A DNA stretch of 64,000 bases, from assembly GCA_013368325.1 (NCBI GenBank), contig JAACJK010000115.1, positions 310,001-374,000 of the forward strand, given 5' to 3'. Below the pieces are notes generated by a model. That model was not told the DNA's origin. It saw only the letters and a list, made by a program, of their open reading frames with translations, and ran no database searches. Each line of letters begins with the position of its first letter. Position 1 is the stretch's first letter. Made by a program: the position numbers and the translations under genes. The stretch comes from Ephemerocybe angulata. Taxonomy: Eukaryota > Basidiomycota > Agaricomycetes > Agaricales > Psathyrellaceae. Of this stretch, positions 1 through 10,003 are shown piece after piece.

Positions 1-523
1 CGAATGGGAGATACCGCTTCTGCTCTTATTGTTTCATCGGGGTGTCGATGGGACTCGGAGCTGAAGGGATTGGATTGGGCATCGTGCTGGCTCGGTCGGT
101 GGGAGCGTCCTTCGCTCGGTCGCGGATCCTCTTCTCTTCGTTCTCTCCTCTTGTTCTGTATGTTAGCTTCAATTTCAGCTTGGGAGTATGGTGCGCTGTG
201 AGCCTCGGCGTGCTAGACGCCCTCACCGCTCTCGTCATTGAACACCCAACTCGTACCTTCTCTCCCTGTCCCTCAGATCGATCCGATGTTAGATAGGTCG
301 GTCGGACGGACGGTCTCTCTCTATCCGTGTTGCTTGCCACTTAATCATCTATGACTACGCGACCTCCTTTCCTTGCGATGCAGGGGTTGTGGTGGGTGCG
401 ACGGTTGGGGTATGTTGGCGAGGAGCGTTGGTGTTGTTTCTTCGATGTTCGGACGTTCTGACGTTCGCTCGGGGGTTCATTCGTTCCATGCTCTTCCATT
501 TTATATTCTCGTCCCTTTTAAAG
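1..523. other. No recognisable gene
   Basis: Short overlapping open frames occur on both strands, but none has a recognisable domain, a convincing start context or conserved splice structure. The right end probably contains the lost or intronic 5' part of the APN1-like relic, because a splice-acceptor-like TTTTAAAG sits just before its first conserved codon. Confidence 0.5.
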
Positions 524-2287
524 AGTCCGTGGAAGGTCGGGGCACACGTCTCTGCCGCAGGCGGCGTGGGGAACGCTGTTTTGAACGCTGCAGCGATCGT
601 CCCTCGACACCTTTTCATGATGACCTGTGACGATGTAATCGCGCAGCGCAAACGCCTTCGCCTTCTTCCTCAAATCGCAATGCAAATGGGAAGGCCCGCC
701 GCTTTCTTCCTCCCCCATACGCCTCTTCAAAGTCCGCATGAAGGAGTATGGATACGATCCGAAGCACGTTCTCCCGCATGGGAACTACCTTATAAACCAG
801 GGGAACGCCGACCCGTACGTCCTCTTCGCGTTTCAACGTGTAGGTGGGGAGTGGGGACGTTGCTGATTGTGGGCGATGTGGTGTAGGACAAAGAGGGCAA
901 AGTCGTATGCGTGCTTCGTTGATGATTTGAGGAGGCGCGAGAGTTTGGAGTTGAAGTACTACAACTTCCAGTGTGTCCTTTTCCTCTTCTTCCTTCGTTC
1001 TCTTTCGGGTCTTGAGCTTACCGCCCTCTATCTTCCTCCTTGTGCATCAACGTTCGCAGTCCAGGCTCGACGGTGGGCAACGCTACGCCCAAGGAGGGCA
1101 TATGGCATATCGCGGACTCCTGAACGCGGCGGACAAAGTGACGGAGGGGATTGTGGCGGTCTTGGAGAATGGTGCATCTGCGGCCCATGCCTTCTCGCCG
1201 ACCGCTGTACACGCGGTCTTTCGGCCTCCTACAGACGTACTACGCACCTGGGTCCGATCGCTTGCGCTGTACCTGCGCTCACGCTCCACGCCTATGCGCG
1301 TCATACGCCCTCCTCCGCCTACACTCGTGCACAGGTCCGTGCACGTTCATCCCACTCTACCACACATCCCGCGCCGGCTGGCGCCGGCAACGTCATCAGC
1401 TCGTCCTGCGCCCAGATTGCAGCCATCATCGCGGTTGTAGAGAACAAGGCCCGCGTCGGCGTGTGCGTCGATACGTGCCATGCGCATGCAGCGGGGTATG
1501 ATGCTAGTACGCGGGAGGGATGGGAGGATGTTAATGAGTGTTCTCTTGCATTGAGTGCTTCGTTTCGATTCGGCGGTGCGCTCTGCGTGTTCCTCGTCTG
1601 TGTTGTGTTCTTGTTCTACGTGTTGGCGGGGTGTTCTTTTATTTGACGACCGCGCTGCTTTGATTCGGCTCCAGTCTGTTTCATTTTGTTCGATGGGGAT
1701 TGGGGCTGGCAGCGTGCGTGCATGCGCGATCGAGTGGTGCTTGCGTTCGGGCGTCTGTTTTGTTTGTGCTAGGTCGGTCGTACTGTCATGGGCCGTTTCA
1801 TGCTTGCTCCACACAAATGGAAGTGGGACTGTATCTTCGACCTTCGTATTTCCTTCTTGGGGTGGCTGGGGGTCTCCGTGTCCCCCATCTTTCGAACATA
1901 ATGGATTCTTCGCTGACTATACTATCTATAACTATAGCTGACTATCTATTTTTGGAGACGGTGTCGTTTGAGAGACCGGTGGAGGTGTGGGGTGTGGAGA
2001 TTGGGGTCTTGAATGCACTGTCCGAGTCGGGTCGGCGAGGAGAGGGAGGCAAGGAGACCAATGGAGAGGTAGGAGGGAAGGGAGAGATGATAGAGAGCGA
2101 AATGGGGAATGTGGAGCAGGAGATGGAGGTGCTTGGTGGGAGGGTTAAGGATGTTGTGGAGCGGATATCTGGGGAGGTGGAAAAGGCGAAGGATGTGAAG
2201 GCGAAGGCTGTAAATGTGAAGGGCGCGAAGAGGAGGAAGGTAGGCGAAGATACCGACACTGACGAAGAGGGGGAGGAAGACGATTGA
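524..2287 (+). pseudogene. APN1: Decayed APN1-type AP endonuclease (endonuclease IV family)
   Basis: Endonuclease IV enzymes cleave abasic sites in DNA base-excision repair. Conserved blocks occur in order: VGAHVSAAGGV near 530, FFLKSQCKW near 665, KEYGYDPKHVLPHG near 740, KSYACFVDDL near 900, HPGSTVGNAT near 1060, GNVISSSCAQIAAII near 1385, VGVCVDTCHAHAAGYD near 1460 and LETVSFERPVEVWG near 1955. The C-terminus is an acidic tail with a KRRK nuclear-signal-like patch. Two introns are clean and phase-consistent: 815-886 (GTACGT..TAG) and 971-1059. Damage is clear: a one-base loss creates TGA at 1121, the 1175-1383 gap has no acceptor before the conserved GAGN block, I find no frame-keeping junction near 600-650, and the metal-binding HLND region expected between about 1540 and 1880 is unrecognisable. 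I read it as a relic that still retains exon structure. Confidence 0.75.
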
Positions 2288-2769
2288 CCACGATGAGGAG
2301 AACATCGATTGAGAATGGGGCTGGCTCAATGGGAGCCGGTGGTTTGTGTGGGCGGGTGGGGGCGCTCAGAGGTTAGGCTGTCAACGCTAAATCTGGAGGA
2401 TTCAGGAAGCCTCGCTGATGGGTTGTCAGAATGCTCGAGTCTACGTGACCAGGATTGAGCGCCGCGTATGAGCCGATGAGTAAGCGCATCTGAGTTGTCT
2501 CAGGGGTCTATAGATCGATTATAGTCCCTGGAGAGGTTTGATTGGGGTGGTTATGATTTAGGATGATATGGAGTACACCGGGTTAGAAAGGGGGTGATGA
2601 CGTGCGTCGGGGAGAGGGCAGACCCGAAGTTCCGCTGGAAGCCGTGCAACGGGGATGCGCTCGCCGGTGCAGGGAGGAGGCAGGTGAAAACTCACTCGCA
2701 ACGGGGGATAAAAGGACGAGCGACCAGTTTCCTCGTCTCTCCCGACACTCATCCTCTGCCACACTGGCC
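2288..2769 (+). other. Intergenic to LINE 5' leader
   Basis: No gene seen. The right part probably is the 5' untranslated leader of the LINE whose ORF1 begins at 2770. The exact 5' end of the LINE cannot be fixed, because I find no target-site duplication matching its 3' end. Confidence 0.4.
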
Positions 2770-3499
2770 ATGTCTGTCCCTATCAACAACACCAGCTCTA
2801 CAGCCCTCCCGGCCAGCAATATCGGCACTCTCAGCGCCGCTCTTGGGCTGTTTGCGGGCGTCGCCAGCGCTACTGCAACAGCAGCGATCCCATCCCAGCC
2901 CGCGGCGGACGGGAACGAGGAAGGTGTGGAGGACAAGGAGCTCGGAGACGACTCCCAGTCGACCCAGATCAAGCCGTCGGGTGCTGAGGAGGACGTCGTC
3001 AATCCCGAGACTCCTACCCCGACCGGCGCGGGGGCTACAGCAACCCCAACGACCCTGAGGAACGGCAAGAAGGTTTCGACGCAGGCCCCTCTCAAGCGCA
3101 CTCGCAGCGTGGCAGCTCAGCATGCTTGCCCGACCACCGAGGTTCTCGACGATGTGGCGAGTCTCCGCGAAGGGTTGAACGCGCCCCACAACCTGGTGGA
3201 CGTCGTCTCGAACGGCTTGGCACTCTCGCAGCGCAACGAGCGCGAGTTTGCTAGGCAGATCGAGGAGCTGCAACGCGCGAACGACGGGTCGTACAAGCTC
3301 ATGAGGTCGATCCAGATCAACAGCGACACCTTGCACGCCTCCCTCCTCTCCCTCCAGTCCAGCAACGACGTGCTGCAAGCAACCCTCATCGCGGAGGTAC
3401 AGCCTGGCCTCCAGGCAGTCATCGACTCGGTCTCGGCAGTCACGAATGCCCAGACCCAGCTTCTCAGCGACCGTACGGCCACCAGCGTCAAGCTCGATG
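2770..3499 (+). CDS. LINE ORF1, segment 1 (N-terminal)
   Basis: This segment encodes the first 243 residues of the LINE ORF1 protein, expected to be a nucleic-acid-binding chaperone of the retrotransposition particle. The ATG at 2770 (context GGCCATGT) starts MSVPINNTSST. I prefer it over the longer open frame because that lacks an upstream ATG. An alanine-rich stretch and an acidic region are followed by a basic patch (LKRTRS) and a heptad-rich stretch (about residues 130-240) likely to form a coiled coil. The frame is cut at 3499, the last base of the CGATG target duplication, and resumes at 9199. Confidence 0.75.
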
Positions 3500-3877
3500 T
3501 ATCAAACTGTTAAGTTTGGATAAGTTCTGACCACGTCTGTGAGTGGGAAGAGTTCGATTAGGCTTGTAATAACTATACGATATACATGATACGCACCTGT
3601 GAGTGGGAAGAGTTCGATGGGGACTCAACCGCTCACAGTGTGGACTATATACTGTATGAGAACAATGATCGATCTATTTACGGAACAATAGAGTCAGAGA
3701 ACAATGATCGATCTATCTATAGAACAATAAAGTGATAACCATCAATAGAATGATAGATGGAATGATTGATAGAATAGAATGATGAAAGAATGACAGATAG
3801 AATGATGAAATGAAAGAAGCGTCGAAAAGCTATGTATCAAATGATGATGAAGGTAACATGAGCATTGCCTTCTAACA
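3500..3877 (-). repeat. Copia 1 3' LTR
   Basis: 378 bp, read on the minus strand as the 3' LTR. On the plus strand it starts TATCAAAC rather than the usual TG, and ends AACA. It contains internal direct repeats (GTGAGTGGGAAGAGTTCGAT and AACAATGATCGATCTAT, each twice). Confidence 0.92.
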
Positions 3878-3890
3878 CACCCCCTTAATG
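3878..3890 (-). other. Copia 1 polypurine tract
   Basis: Minus-strand CATTAAGGGGGTG lies directly against the inner edge of the 3' LTR, where plus-strand DNA priming is expected. Confidence 0.75.
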
Positions 3891-3905
3891 TGATGTCTCT
3901 GAATC

Positions 3906-6900
3906 CTATTCGAGTCCAAGCGCAAGTCGATGCTTCTGAATAGCGACTTTGGGGAGTGGTTTGGTGAAGATGTCAGCGATCATGTCGCCAGTAGGGAGAA
4001 AATGAACAGTAATGTCGCCTCGCTTGATAGCGTCTCGGATCCAGTGCATCTTGATGTTGATGTGCTTCATGCGTCCATGGTTCTCTGGGTTCTTGAGCAC
4101 TCTAAGAGCTGACTGGTTGTCGACCATGAGAGGTGAGGGTCCTTGTACGTTGTAGCCGAGTTCGCCCAACAGTGTCCTCATCCAGATGATATCTCTGCCT
4201 GCACTCGAAGCGGCGACATATTCTGCCTCAGTAGATGAGTCAGCAACAATTGTCTGCTTCTTCGCGGACCAGCTAACTGCTCCATAGCCTATCTTGATGA
4301 CGAAGCCAGAGGTTGAGCGCCGAGTGTCAAGGCACCCAGCATGGTCAGCATCGCTGTAGGCTTGGAAGAGCTCTGAGGACATCTCGCCTCCGTCGTTGCG
4401 ATAAGTCAGCTTGAGATCCATGGTGCCCTTTAGATAGCGGAAGACGTGCTTAACCGCTTTCCAGTGGACGGGTCCAGGATTGGAGTTATACTGAGCGAGC
4501 TTGGCGACGGCATATGCGATATCTGGTCGGGTTGCAACAGCAAGGTACATTAGGGTGCCAACCGCGTTCATGTATGGGACACCCTTCATGGTTTCAGTGT
4601 CGCCCGGAGCAGGGACATACTTCGTGAGTTGAGAGCCACTTCCTGGATCCATTGGGGTGGATACCGGGTAGCAGTCTTCCATGTTGAAGCGTTTGAGCAT
4701 GTCGAGGATGTACTGGGTCTGGGATAGGCAAAGGATGCGATTGGGTTGGTCATATTCGACCTTGATGCCGAGGAGATAGGTGGTTGGGCCAAGGTCCTTC
4801 AGTTTGAAGACCTTACGGAGTGAGTCCTTCAGCCACTTGATCTTCTCCTGGCTTGGTGACATGATAGTGATGTCGTCGACGAAGACAGGAAGAGTGATCC
4901 GAATGTCGTCCTTCTCCCAAGTATAGATGCTCGGATCCGACTTGATTTGGACGAACCCTAGAGCTTCCAACTCCTTTGCCAGTACCTGGTACCAAAGTCT
5001 GCCGCTCTGCTTTAGACCATAGAGGCCTTTATTCAGGCGACATACCCACACCTTTCCATCTGGGCCCTTAACCTCAAATCCAGGAGCCTGCGTCATGTAG
5101 ACCTCGTAGTCGTCTTCGATCTTGCCATTGAGATAGGCGTTGTCGATGTCGATAGACTCGATGAAGTCACCATTCATGGCAGCCTTGGCGAGGGCTGTAC
5201 GAAGGGAGGTAAGGCGAGCTGTTGGTGCCCAGGTTTGATCGTAGTCCTGTCCAGGGATCTGCGAGTACCCCTTTGCCACAAGTCGTGCCTTGTACCGATC
5301 GATGGTGCCATCTTCCTTGCGTTTGACGAGGAAGACCCAGCGCGAGCTGACTACCTTTCTCCCTTCCGGAAGCTCGACCAAGTCCCAGGTGCCATTCGCA
5401 ATGAGAGCGTCAATCTCTGCTTGGGCAGCTGCGAGCCAGAATTCGCCATCTGGGCCATTGAAGGCTTGTTCGGGTGTCTGTGGTAAGTCATGAGGTCGTG
5501 TGGCTGCTCCAAATGCTGTCTGCACCGCCGCCTGCAACCTATCATATGCCATGTAGTAGGCCATAGATGTGCCCACGTCGTTACAAAAGACGTCGAGTGG
5601 GAGGTCGTACATGGTCCGAATTGAATCGAAGATGGGAGTAGCTCGTAGGGCTTGTTCCATATCAACATCATCATCTCCTGCCTGAAAATCCTCGGCAACG
5701 AGTGGTGGTATCTCGGCCAAGTTTTCCTCCTGAATAGGTGGCGGATTGTTTCTGTTGTCACCCCCTCGATCTGCCACCACATCACCCCCTTGACGTCGAG
5801 CGTGTGGTTGAGTGCCTCGTCGTTGCATCCCATGGAGCAGCTGGAAGTCTGTCAATGCTCTGGTGGAGGCACGAACAGGACGTGTGCTCTGCGACACCAA
5901 GGGAGGTGCACCGACAGGGCGTGGAATAAACGAGGGCTGAGGAGGAGGATCGGGGAAAGCAGGAGCAGGGATAGGACCAATTTCAGGGGACGGAGGCGTG
6001 AAGGGAGATTCGGGTATGGCAAGTTTGGTTTGGGTTTGGCGTGTTGGACTAGGAGGAGTAGAGGGATGATACTCTGGTCGACGTGTGTCTGCTTTAGGCG
6101 CGGAGCCTTGTGCAGGTCGTTTGGGAGTGCGCACCGCTGGGTTCTCTCCATCGTCATCACTATCACTCTCATCGGAATCATCATTGCGATGATTAGGAGG
6201 AGGTGGAGGAGATGGGAGAACGACGGGTGGCTTAGCAGGTAGTGGCGTAGGATCATTAGCAGCGTCTGGCCATATGTCCCGAATGCCGACAGGTACCTGA
6301 ACCTGTGGATTGGCTTTGGTCGATAGTCCTGGGAAGGATTTCTCGTCGAAGATGATGTCGCGTGATATGACGACTTTCTTCGTGCTTGGGTTGTAGCACT
6401 TCCAGCCCTTGTATCCTGGTTCGAAACCAATAAAGATACAGAGTTCTGCATGTGGTTGGAGGTTGGTGCGGTCTTTTCGTGTGATGTTTACGAATGCGCG
6501 GCAGCCAAAGACTCGGAACATGGAGATATCAGGCTTGGATTTGTGCCAAACTTCATAGGAGGTTGTGTTTGAAAGCGCAGAGGAGGGGGTGGCGTTGAGG
6601 ATCTCGGTGTAGTAGAGGACAGCAGCGCCCCAGAACATCATAGGGAGAGATGCCTGGTTGAGCATGGCGATTATGCCTTCAGCCAGGGTGCGGTTCAGAC
6701 GTTCGCTAACACCATTTTGCTGAGGCGTAGCCTTGACGGTGTGCTGGCATGTGATCCCACGTTCTGTGCACCAAGACTCGAAGTTCTTGCCAATGTATTC
6801 TCCTCCTTTGTCGTCGCGGAGCTCCTTGACCTTGACTCCGTGCTTTCGTTCTACTTCAGCAACGAAGTCTTTGAAGGCCTGGAAGGCGTCGCTCTTGCGC

Positions 6901-7583
6901 TTCAATAGGTAAACCTTCTTGAATCGTGAGTGGTCATCAATGAAGACGATCCAGTACTGGTACCCGACAGGTGTCTGGGTGCTGAGAGGTCCATGGACAT
7001 CCGAGTGGATACGTCCTAGGAGCTCGGTGGAGCGATGCTCCAATAGATGAGTGAATGGATCCCGATGTTGCTTCCCAGCTATGCAGTGCTCACAGATATC
7101 CTGGAGCGATGATTCCTCGTGTACCAAGATGCCAGTGGCGAGGTCATGACGAAGTAGAGTATCCAGTCGGTCCTTGCCGATGTGCCCTAATCGCTGGTGC
7201 AGTAGTTCCTTCTCAACTCTAGTCGCAAATGCGGCCATCGTGTCGTCGCGCGTGAGCGTGGACCCATTTAAGGATCCTGTGCATCCGCGAATGGTAGCTG
7301 TGACTAGAAGCTTGCCATTTTTAAAGAATTCAAGGGAGTCGCCTTCAATGACAACTCGCATCTTCTTCTTCTTAACAACATAGAGGATAGAGAAGAGATT
7401 GTTGCGTAGTGTAGGAACATATAGTACATCGTCAAATATCAAAGTCTCTCCAGTCTTTCCGTGTATGACCGGCGTATACCACACTTGTCCCTGCCCTGTA
7501 GCCCAGACCACCTCGTCATTGGCGAGTGAGATGGGGACCTTCACCGGAACCATGTTCCGGATCCAGTCACAGTGCGGCGTCAT
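3906..7583 (-). CDS. Copia 1 Pol: integrase, reverse transcriptase, RNase H
   Basis: Intact 1225-codon frame. The first in-frame ATG lies just after the protease active-site motif DSGATSHM, which is in the same frame at about 7590, so translation must enter from upstream as part of Gag-Pol. Domains in order: GAG-pre-integrase/HHCC zinc motif (HQRLGH ... CEHCIAGK), integrase core with Asp in SDVHGPL, Asp in DDKGGEY and Glu in SERLNRT, a proline-rich spacer, RT with IDIDNAYLNG and FVDDITIMS catalytic aspartates, and RNase H with YSDADHAG, SSTEAEY and DNQSA. It stops 28 bp from the 3' LTR. Confidence 0.93.
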   Translation of the reverse strand: MTPHCDWIRNMVPVKVPISLANDEVVWATGQGQVWYTPVIHGKTGETLIFDDVLYVPTLRNNLFSILYVVKKKKMRVVIEGDSLEFFKNGKLLVTATIRGCTGSLNGSTLTRDDTMAAFATRVEKELLHQRLGHIGKDRLDTLLRHDLATGILVHEESSLQDICEHCIAGKQHRDPFTHLLEHRSTELLGRIHSDVHGPLSTQTPVGYQYWIVFIDDHSRFKKVYLLKRKSDAFQAFKDFVAEVERKHGVKVKELRDDKGGEYIGKNFESWCTERGITCQHTVKATPQQNGVSERLNRTLAEGIIAMLNQASLPMMFWGAAVLYYTEILNATPSSALSNTTSYEVWHKSKPDISMFRVFGCRAFVNITRKDRTNLQPHAELCIFIGFEPGYKGWKCYNPSTKKVVISRDIIFDEKSFPGLSTKANPQVQVPVGIRDIWPDAANDPTPLPAKPPVVLPSPPPPPNHRNDDSDESDSDDDGENPAVRTPKRPAQGSAPKADTRRPEYHPSTPPSPTRQTQTKLAIPESPFTPPSPEIGPIPAPAFPDPPPQPSFIPRPVGAPPLVSQSTRPVRASTRALTDFQLLHGMQRRGTQPHARRQGGDVVADRGGDNRNNPPPIQEENLAEIPPLVAEDFQAGDDDVDMEQALRATPIFDSIRTMYDLPLDVFCNDVGTSMAYYMAYDRLQAAVQTAFGAATRPHDLPQTPEQAFNGPDGEFWLAAAQAEIDALIANGTWDLVELPEGRKVVSSRWVFLVKRKEDGTIDRYKARLVAKGYSQIPGQDYDQTWAPTARLTSLRTALAKAAMNGDFIESIDIDNAYLNGKIEDDYEVYMTQAPGFEVKGPDGKVWVCRLNKGLYGLKQSGRLWYQVLAKELEALGFVQIKSDPSIYTWEKDDIRITLPVFVDDITIMSPSQEKIKWLKDSLRKVFKLKDLGPTTYLLGIKVEYDQPNRILCLSQTQYILDMLKRFNMEDCYPVSTPMDPGSGSQLTKYVPAPGDTETMKGVPYMNAVGTLMYLAVATRPDIAYAVAKLAQYNSNPGPVHWKAVKHVFRYLKGTMDLKLTYRNDGGEMSSELFQAYSDADHAGCLDTRRSTSGFVIKIGYGAVSWSAKKQTIVADSSTEAEYVAASSAGRDIIWMRTLLGELGYNVQGPSPLMVDNQSALRVLKNPENHGRMKHINIKMHWIRDAIKRGDITVHFLPTGDMIADIFTKPLPKVAIQKHRLALGLE

Positions 7584-8585
7584 ATGTGAGGTTGCACCTG
7601 AGTCTGGGTTCCAGGAAGTGTCAGTGGGCGTACGGTAGAGCGGTGGACGAGGGGACTTGCGATGTGGGCAACTTGAGCGAGCATGGCCTTCTGGTCGTTG
7701 TCGGGAGCAGAGGTGGAGGAGGAAGAGGCAGCGTTGGCTTCCTGAGCCTTCAGCGCCTTCTTGTTTGCCCTCTTCTTGAGCTGGTAGCAGTCCTCAGACC
7801 CATGGGAGTTCTGTGCACCGTGGATCTTGCACTTGTACTTCGGCGTCTCACTGGTGCTTCCAGAGGCGCGAAGGGCAGATGCCTCGGCATTGGCAGTGTT
7901 CTGCTTGAGAACGTCGGACTTTCGGAGATGTTTGAGGATCTCCGAGGCGTTCATGGTGCTCTCGTCGAGGTGGTTGAGAGTGTGCCGAAGCATCTCGTCG
8001 TCTTTGCCAATGAGACCGATGGCAATCATGCTGAGTGCCAGGTTCTCGGTGAGCTTGGCTGCGCTGTATCTGTCGGTGTACCGTGTAGGTGTTCGTGGCT
8101 CGGACGTAGGATGATGCAGTATAGACAGGTGGAGAGGGGAGCAGGTTTGCGAGGCGAGCTCCAAGGGCGAGAGCGCGAGATCTGAAGTCAGCATAGCCTT
8201 CTTCCTCGTGGCTGGCATCTCCCTTGCGGAGGCTGACAAGCTCCTGGAGGATGGTAGCACGAGATCCAGAGGCCTTGGACTCGTAGGTTTCCAGGAGAGC
8301 TTCCCAGATAGCGGGGAGGTCGTTCATGGGAATCCCTGCGAGGAGATTCTCAATCTGAGCATGGTCGAGGGTGCTGCGGATGTAGCCGATGGTTTTGGAT
8401 CGCGCTTGGTTGAAGAACGCCTTCTCCGATGCAGAGCCGGAAAGAGGGAATTCCTCTGCCCTAGTGAGGATGTCGTGGGCGCAGAAGCTGAACGACTTGT
8501 TGACGACGTTGTTCTTCCATTGCTGGAAGGTAGCATCGGTCAGCATGACCACGCTTTCAGAGCTGGACGTGTTGTCTGTTGCCAT
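7580..8585 (-). pseudogene. Copia 1 Gag with frameshifts
   Basis: Starts with ATG at 8585 (MATDNTSSSES) and reads as UBN2-like copia Gag (KTIGYIRSTLDHAQIENLL, ATILQELVSLRKGD). The frame is lost near 8090, where copia 2 has about 20 more residues, and continues in another frame from SAAKLTENLAL to a CX2H...HX4C-type zinc motif (CKIHGAQNSHGSEDC) and ends near 7580. A second frame change separates it from the protease DSG block. In copia 2 the same region is one continuous frame, so these are probably mutations. A programmed shift at the second point cannot be excluded. Confidence 0.7.
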
Positions 8586-8796
8586 AGCGAGAGGACTTGT
8601 GGAAGAGCGAGTAGGGGAGTAATGGAGGGGAGTACTCTTGGGCGAAAGTCACCACAAGAATAGTGGAATGATGCTAAGAGGAGTATAACTCCGAGATAGC
8701 GAGGGGAGCGAGGGTGAGGTCGGATGGTGATCGTAACGGGCGATGGTAGCGATAACACGCGGTGTCTGATTACAAAACAAGTGTTGCTTATCAGAG
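8586..8796 (-). other. Copia 1 5' leader
   Basis: Untranslated leader between primer site and gag. A block of about 30 bases (GCTAAGAGGAGTATAACTCC core, about 8668-8700) is repeated almost exactly in the leader of copia 2 near 31440-31470, although the LTRs differ widely. It is a candidate packaging or translation signal. Confidence 0.55.
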
Positions 8797-8814
8797 GAGC
8801 CCGGGGCTCATAAC
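8797..8814 (-). other. Copia 1 primer-binding site (initiator tRNA anticodon region)
   Basis: The plus strand here reads GAGCCCGGGGCTCATAAC and ends one base before the LTR. Its GGGCTCATAAC part matches the anticodon stem-loop of initiator tRNA-Met (CAU anticodon), so the element RNA is complementary to an internal part of that tRNA, as in Drosophila copia, which uses a half-tRNA primer. The same site is in copia 2. Confidence 0.65.
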
Positions 8815-8815
8815 T

Positions 8816-9193
8816 TATCAAACTGTTAAGTTTGGATAAGTTCTGACCACGTCTGTGAGTGGGAAGAGTTCGATTAGGCTTGTAATAACTATACGATATA
8901 CATGATACGCACCTGTGAGTGGGAAGAGTTCGATGGGGACTCAACCGCTCACAGTGTGGACTATATACTGTATGAGAACAATGATCGATCTATTTACGGA
9001 ACAATAGAGTCAGAGAACAATGATCGATCTATCTATAGAACAATAAAGTGATAACCATCAATAGAATGATAGATGGAATGATTGATAGAATAGAATGATG
9101 AAAGAATGACAGATAGAATGATAAAATGAAAGAAGCGTCGAAAAGCTATGTATCAAATGATGATGAAGGTAACATGAGCATTGCCTTCTAACA
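8816..9193 (-). repeat. Copia 1 5' LTR
   Basis: 378 bp, one difference from the 3' LTR. It carries the promoter for minus-strand transcription. An imperfect inverted repeat (CTGTGAG at 8913-8919 with CTCACAG at 8948-8954) is also present as a longer version in the copia 2 LTR. Confidence 0.92.
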
Positions 9194-9198
9194 CGATG

Positions 9199-9650
9199 CC
9201 ATCTTGGATCGGCTCGGTAGGATCGAAGGGTACGAAGGGGAAGGGTCTCCGAAGAGGAGGAGGGTGGAGACGGCGCAGGCGCCTCTCTTTCGTATCAGCG
9301 CTGGGGGCTTAGCTACTCGCTCCCCGAGTGCTGCGGGTGCTGCAGCTACCGCGCCGCAAGCTCACGCACCGGCACCTACGACGCCTACCAGGAGAACTAC
9401 GGCGACTGCGACTACCCCCTCGGCCAACTCAAGCGGAGCGGGAGACCAGCAGGCGAGAGTGCCGCCGACTGGACCCAGGATGGGAGCTATACCAACCAGG
9501 GCTCAGCGCGCCCCGCCGTCGATGCAGACTCAACCCACCCAGGCGCAGCCTCGCGCATCGGCTGCTGGGCAGTCGAACACTCCGGCGTGGAGACCCTTGG
9601 CAGCGGTGGCTCCGGCTGCGCAGCAAGCCTCGAGCCAGAGGCAGCAGGCG
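9199..9650 (+). CDS. LINE ORF1, segment 2 (middle)
   Basis: Continues segment 1 in frame once copia 1 and one copy of CGATG are removed. It encodes a basic KRRRVE nuclear-signal-like patch near its start and then a long low-complexity region rich in Ala, Pro, Thr and Gln. It is interrupted at 9650 by gypsy 1, with AGGCG duplicated, and continues at 20942. Confidence 0.75.
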
Positions 9651-9843
9651 TGTAAGGGGGATTAGATTAGATTACATTGTTTGGCACTATTTACATCATG
9701 TCCATATTCGCGTGAGGCCACCATCAGTGGACCTCACGCTCATACTACTACCCTACGTACAGGAATCCTATAACTGGTTCTTGTGCACTCGGGTAAAGTG
9801 AGTTAGTCCAACAACATCAGTAACAAGGAGTATCCTTGTTACA
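9651..9843 (+). repeat. Gypsy 1 5' LTR
   Basis: 193 bp, TGTAAGG...TTGTTACA, identical to the 3' LTR. It includes CTATAACTGG (TATA-like), followed by CTTGTGCA at 9780-9787, which is complementary to the candidate self-priming site at 9849-9856. Confidence 0.92.
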
Positions 9844-9848
9844 GTTTT

Positions 9849-9856
9849 TGCACAAG
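9849..9856 (+). other. Candidate gypsy 1 self-priming primer site
   Basis: TGCACAAG, five bases inside the 5' LTR, is the reverse complement of CTTGTGCA inside the LTR. Allowing a two-base bulge, the next four bases (CCAG / CTGG) also pair. Tf1/sushi-type chromoviruses prime with the 5' end of their own RNA in this way. No tRNA 3'-end match is obvious. Confidence 0.4.
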
Positions 9857-10003
9857 CCAGACTCTGTCTCCTCTCTCTCTCGCGCTCTCTCTCTCTCTCT
9901 ACCTCTCTACCTCTCTACCTCTACAACCACCGCGCAAACGTGTTCTTCACTCGACCACCATCACACGCCGACCACCCGATAGAACCGTTAGAGATTCTAT
10001 CGC
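9857..10003 (+). other. Gypsy 1 CT-rich leader
   Basis: Untranslated leader dominated by CTCT and CTAC repeats (about 9868-9925), ending just before the Gag ATG at 10013 (ATGTCAGC) or the GTG-like open frame at 10004. Confidence 0.5.

Larger units (their letters stand above)
3500..9193 (-). mobile_element. Copia element 1, near-complete, TSD CGATG
   Basis: Ty1/copia-type retrotransposon on the minus strand, 5694 bp, inserted in LINE ORF1. Two 378-bp LTRs (3500-3877 and 8816-9193) differ by one base (3807 versus 9123), indicating recent insertion. The 5-bp duplication CGATG is present at 3495-3499 and 9194-9198. Order in element direction is gag, protease, integrase, RT, RNase H, the copia arrangement. 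Pol is intact; gag carries one or two frameshifts, so this copy may be unable to move alone. Confidence 0.93.

Noticed and set aside
5652..6242. Plus-strand 196-residue open frame inside copia 1
   Set aside because: Antisense shadow of the intact Pol linker; no independent motif or promoter.
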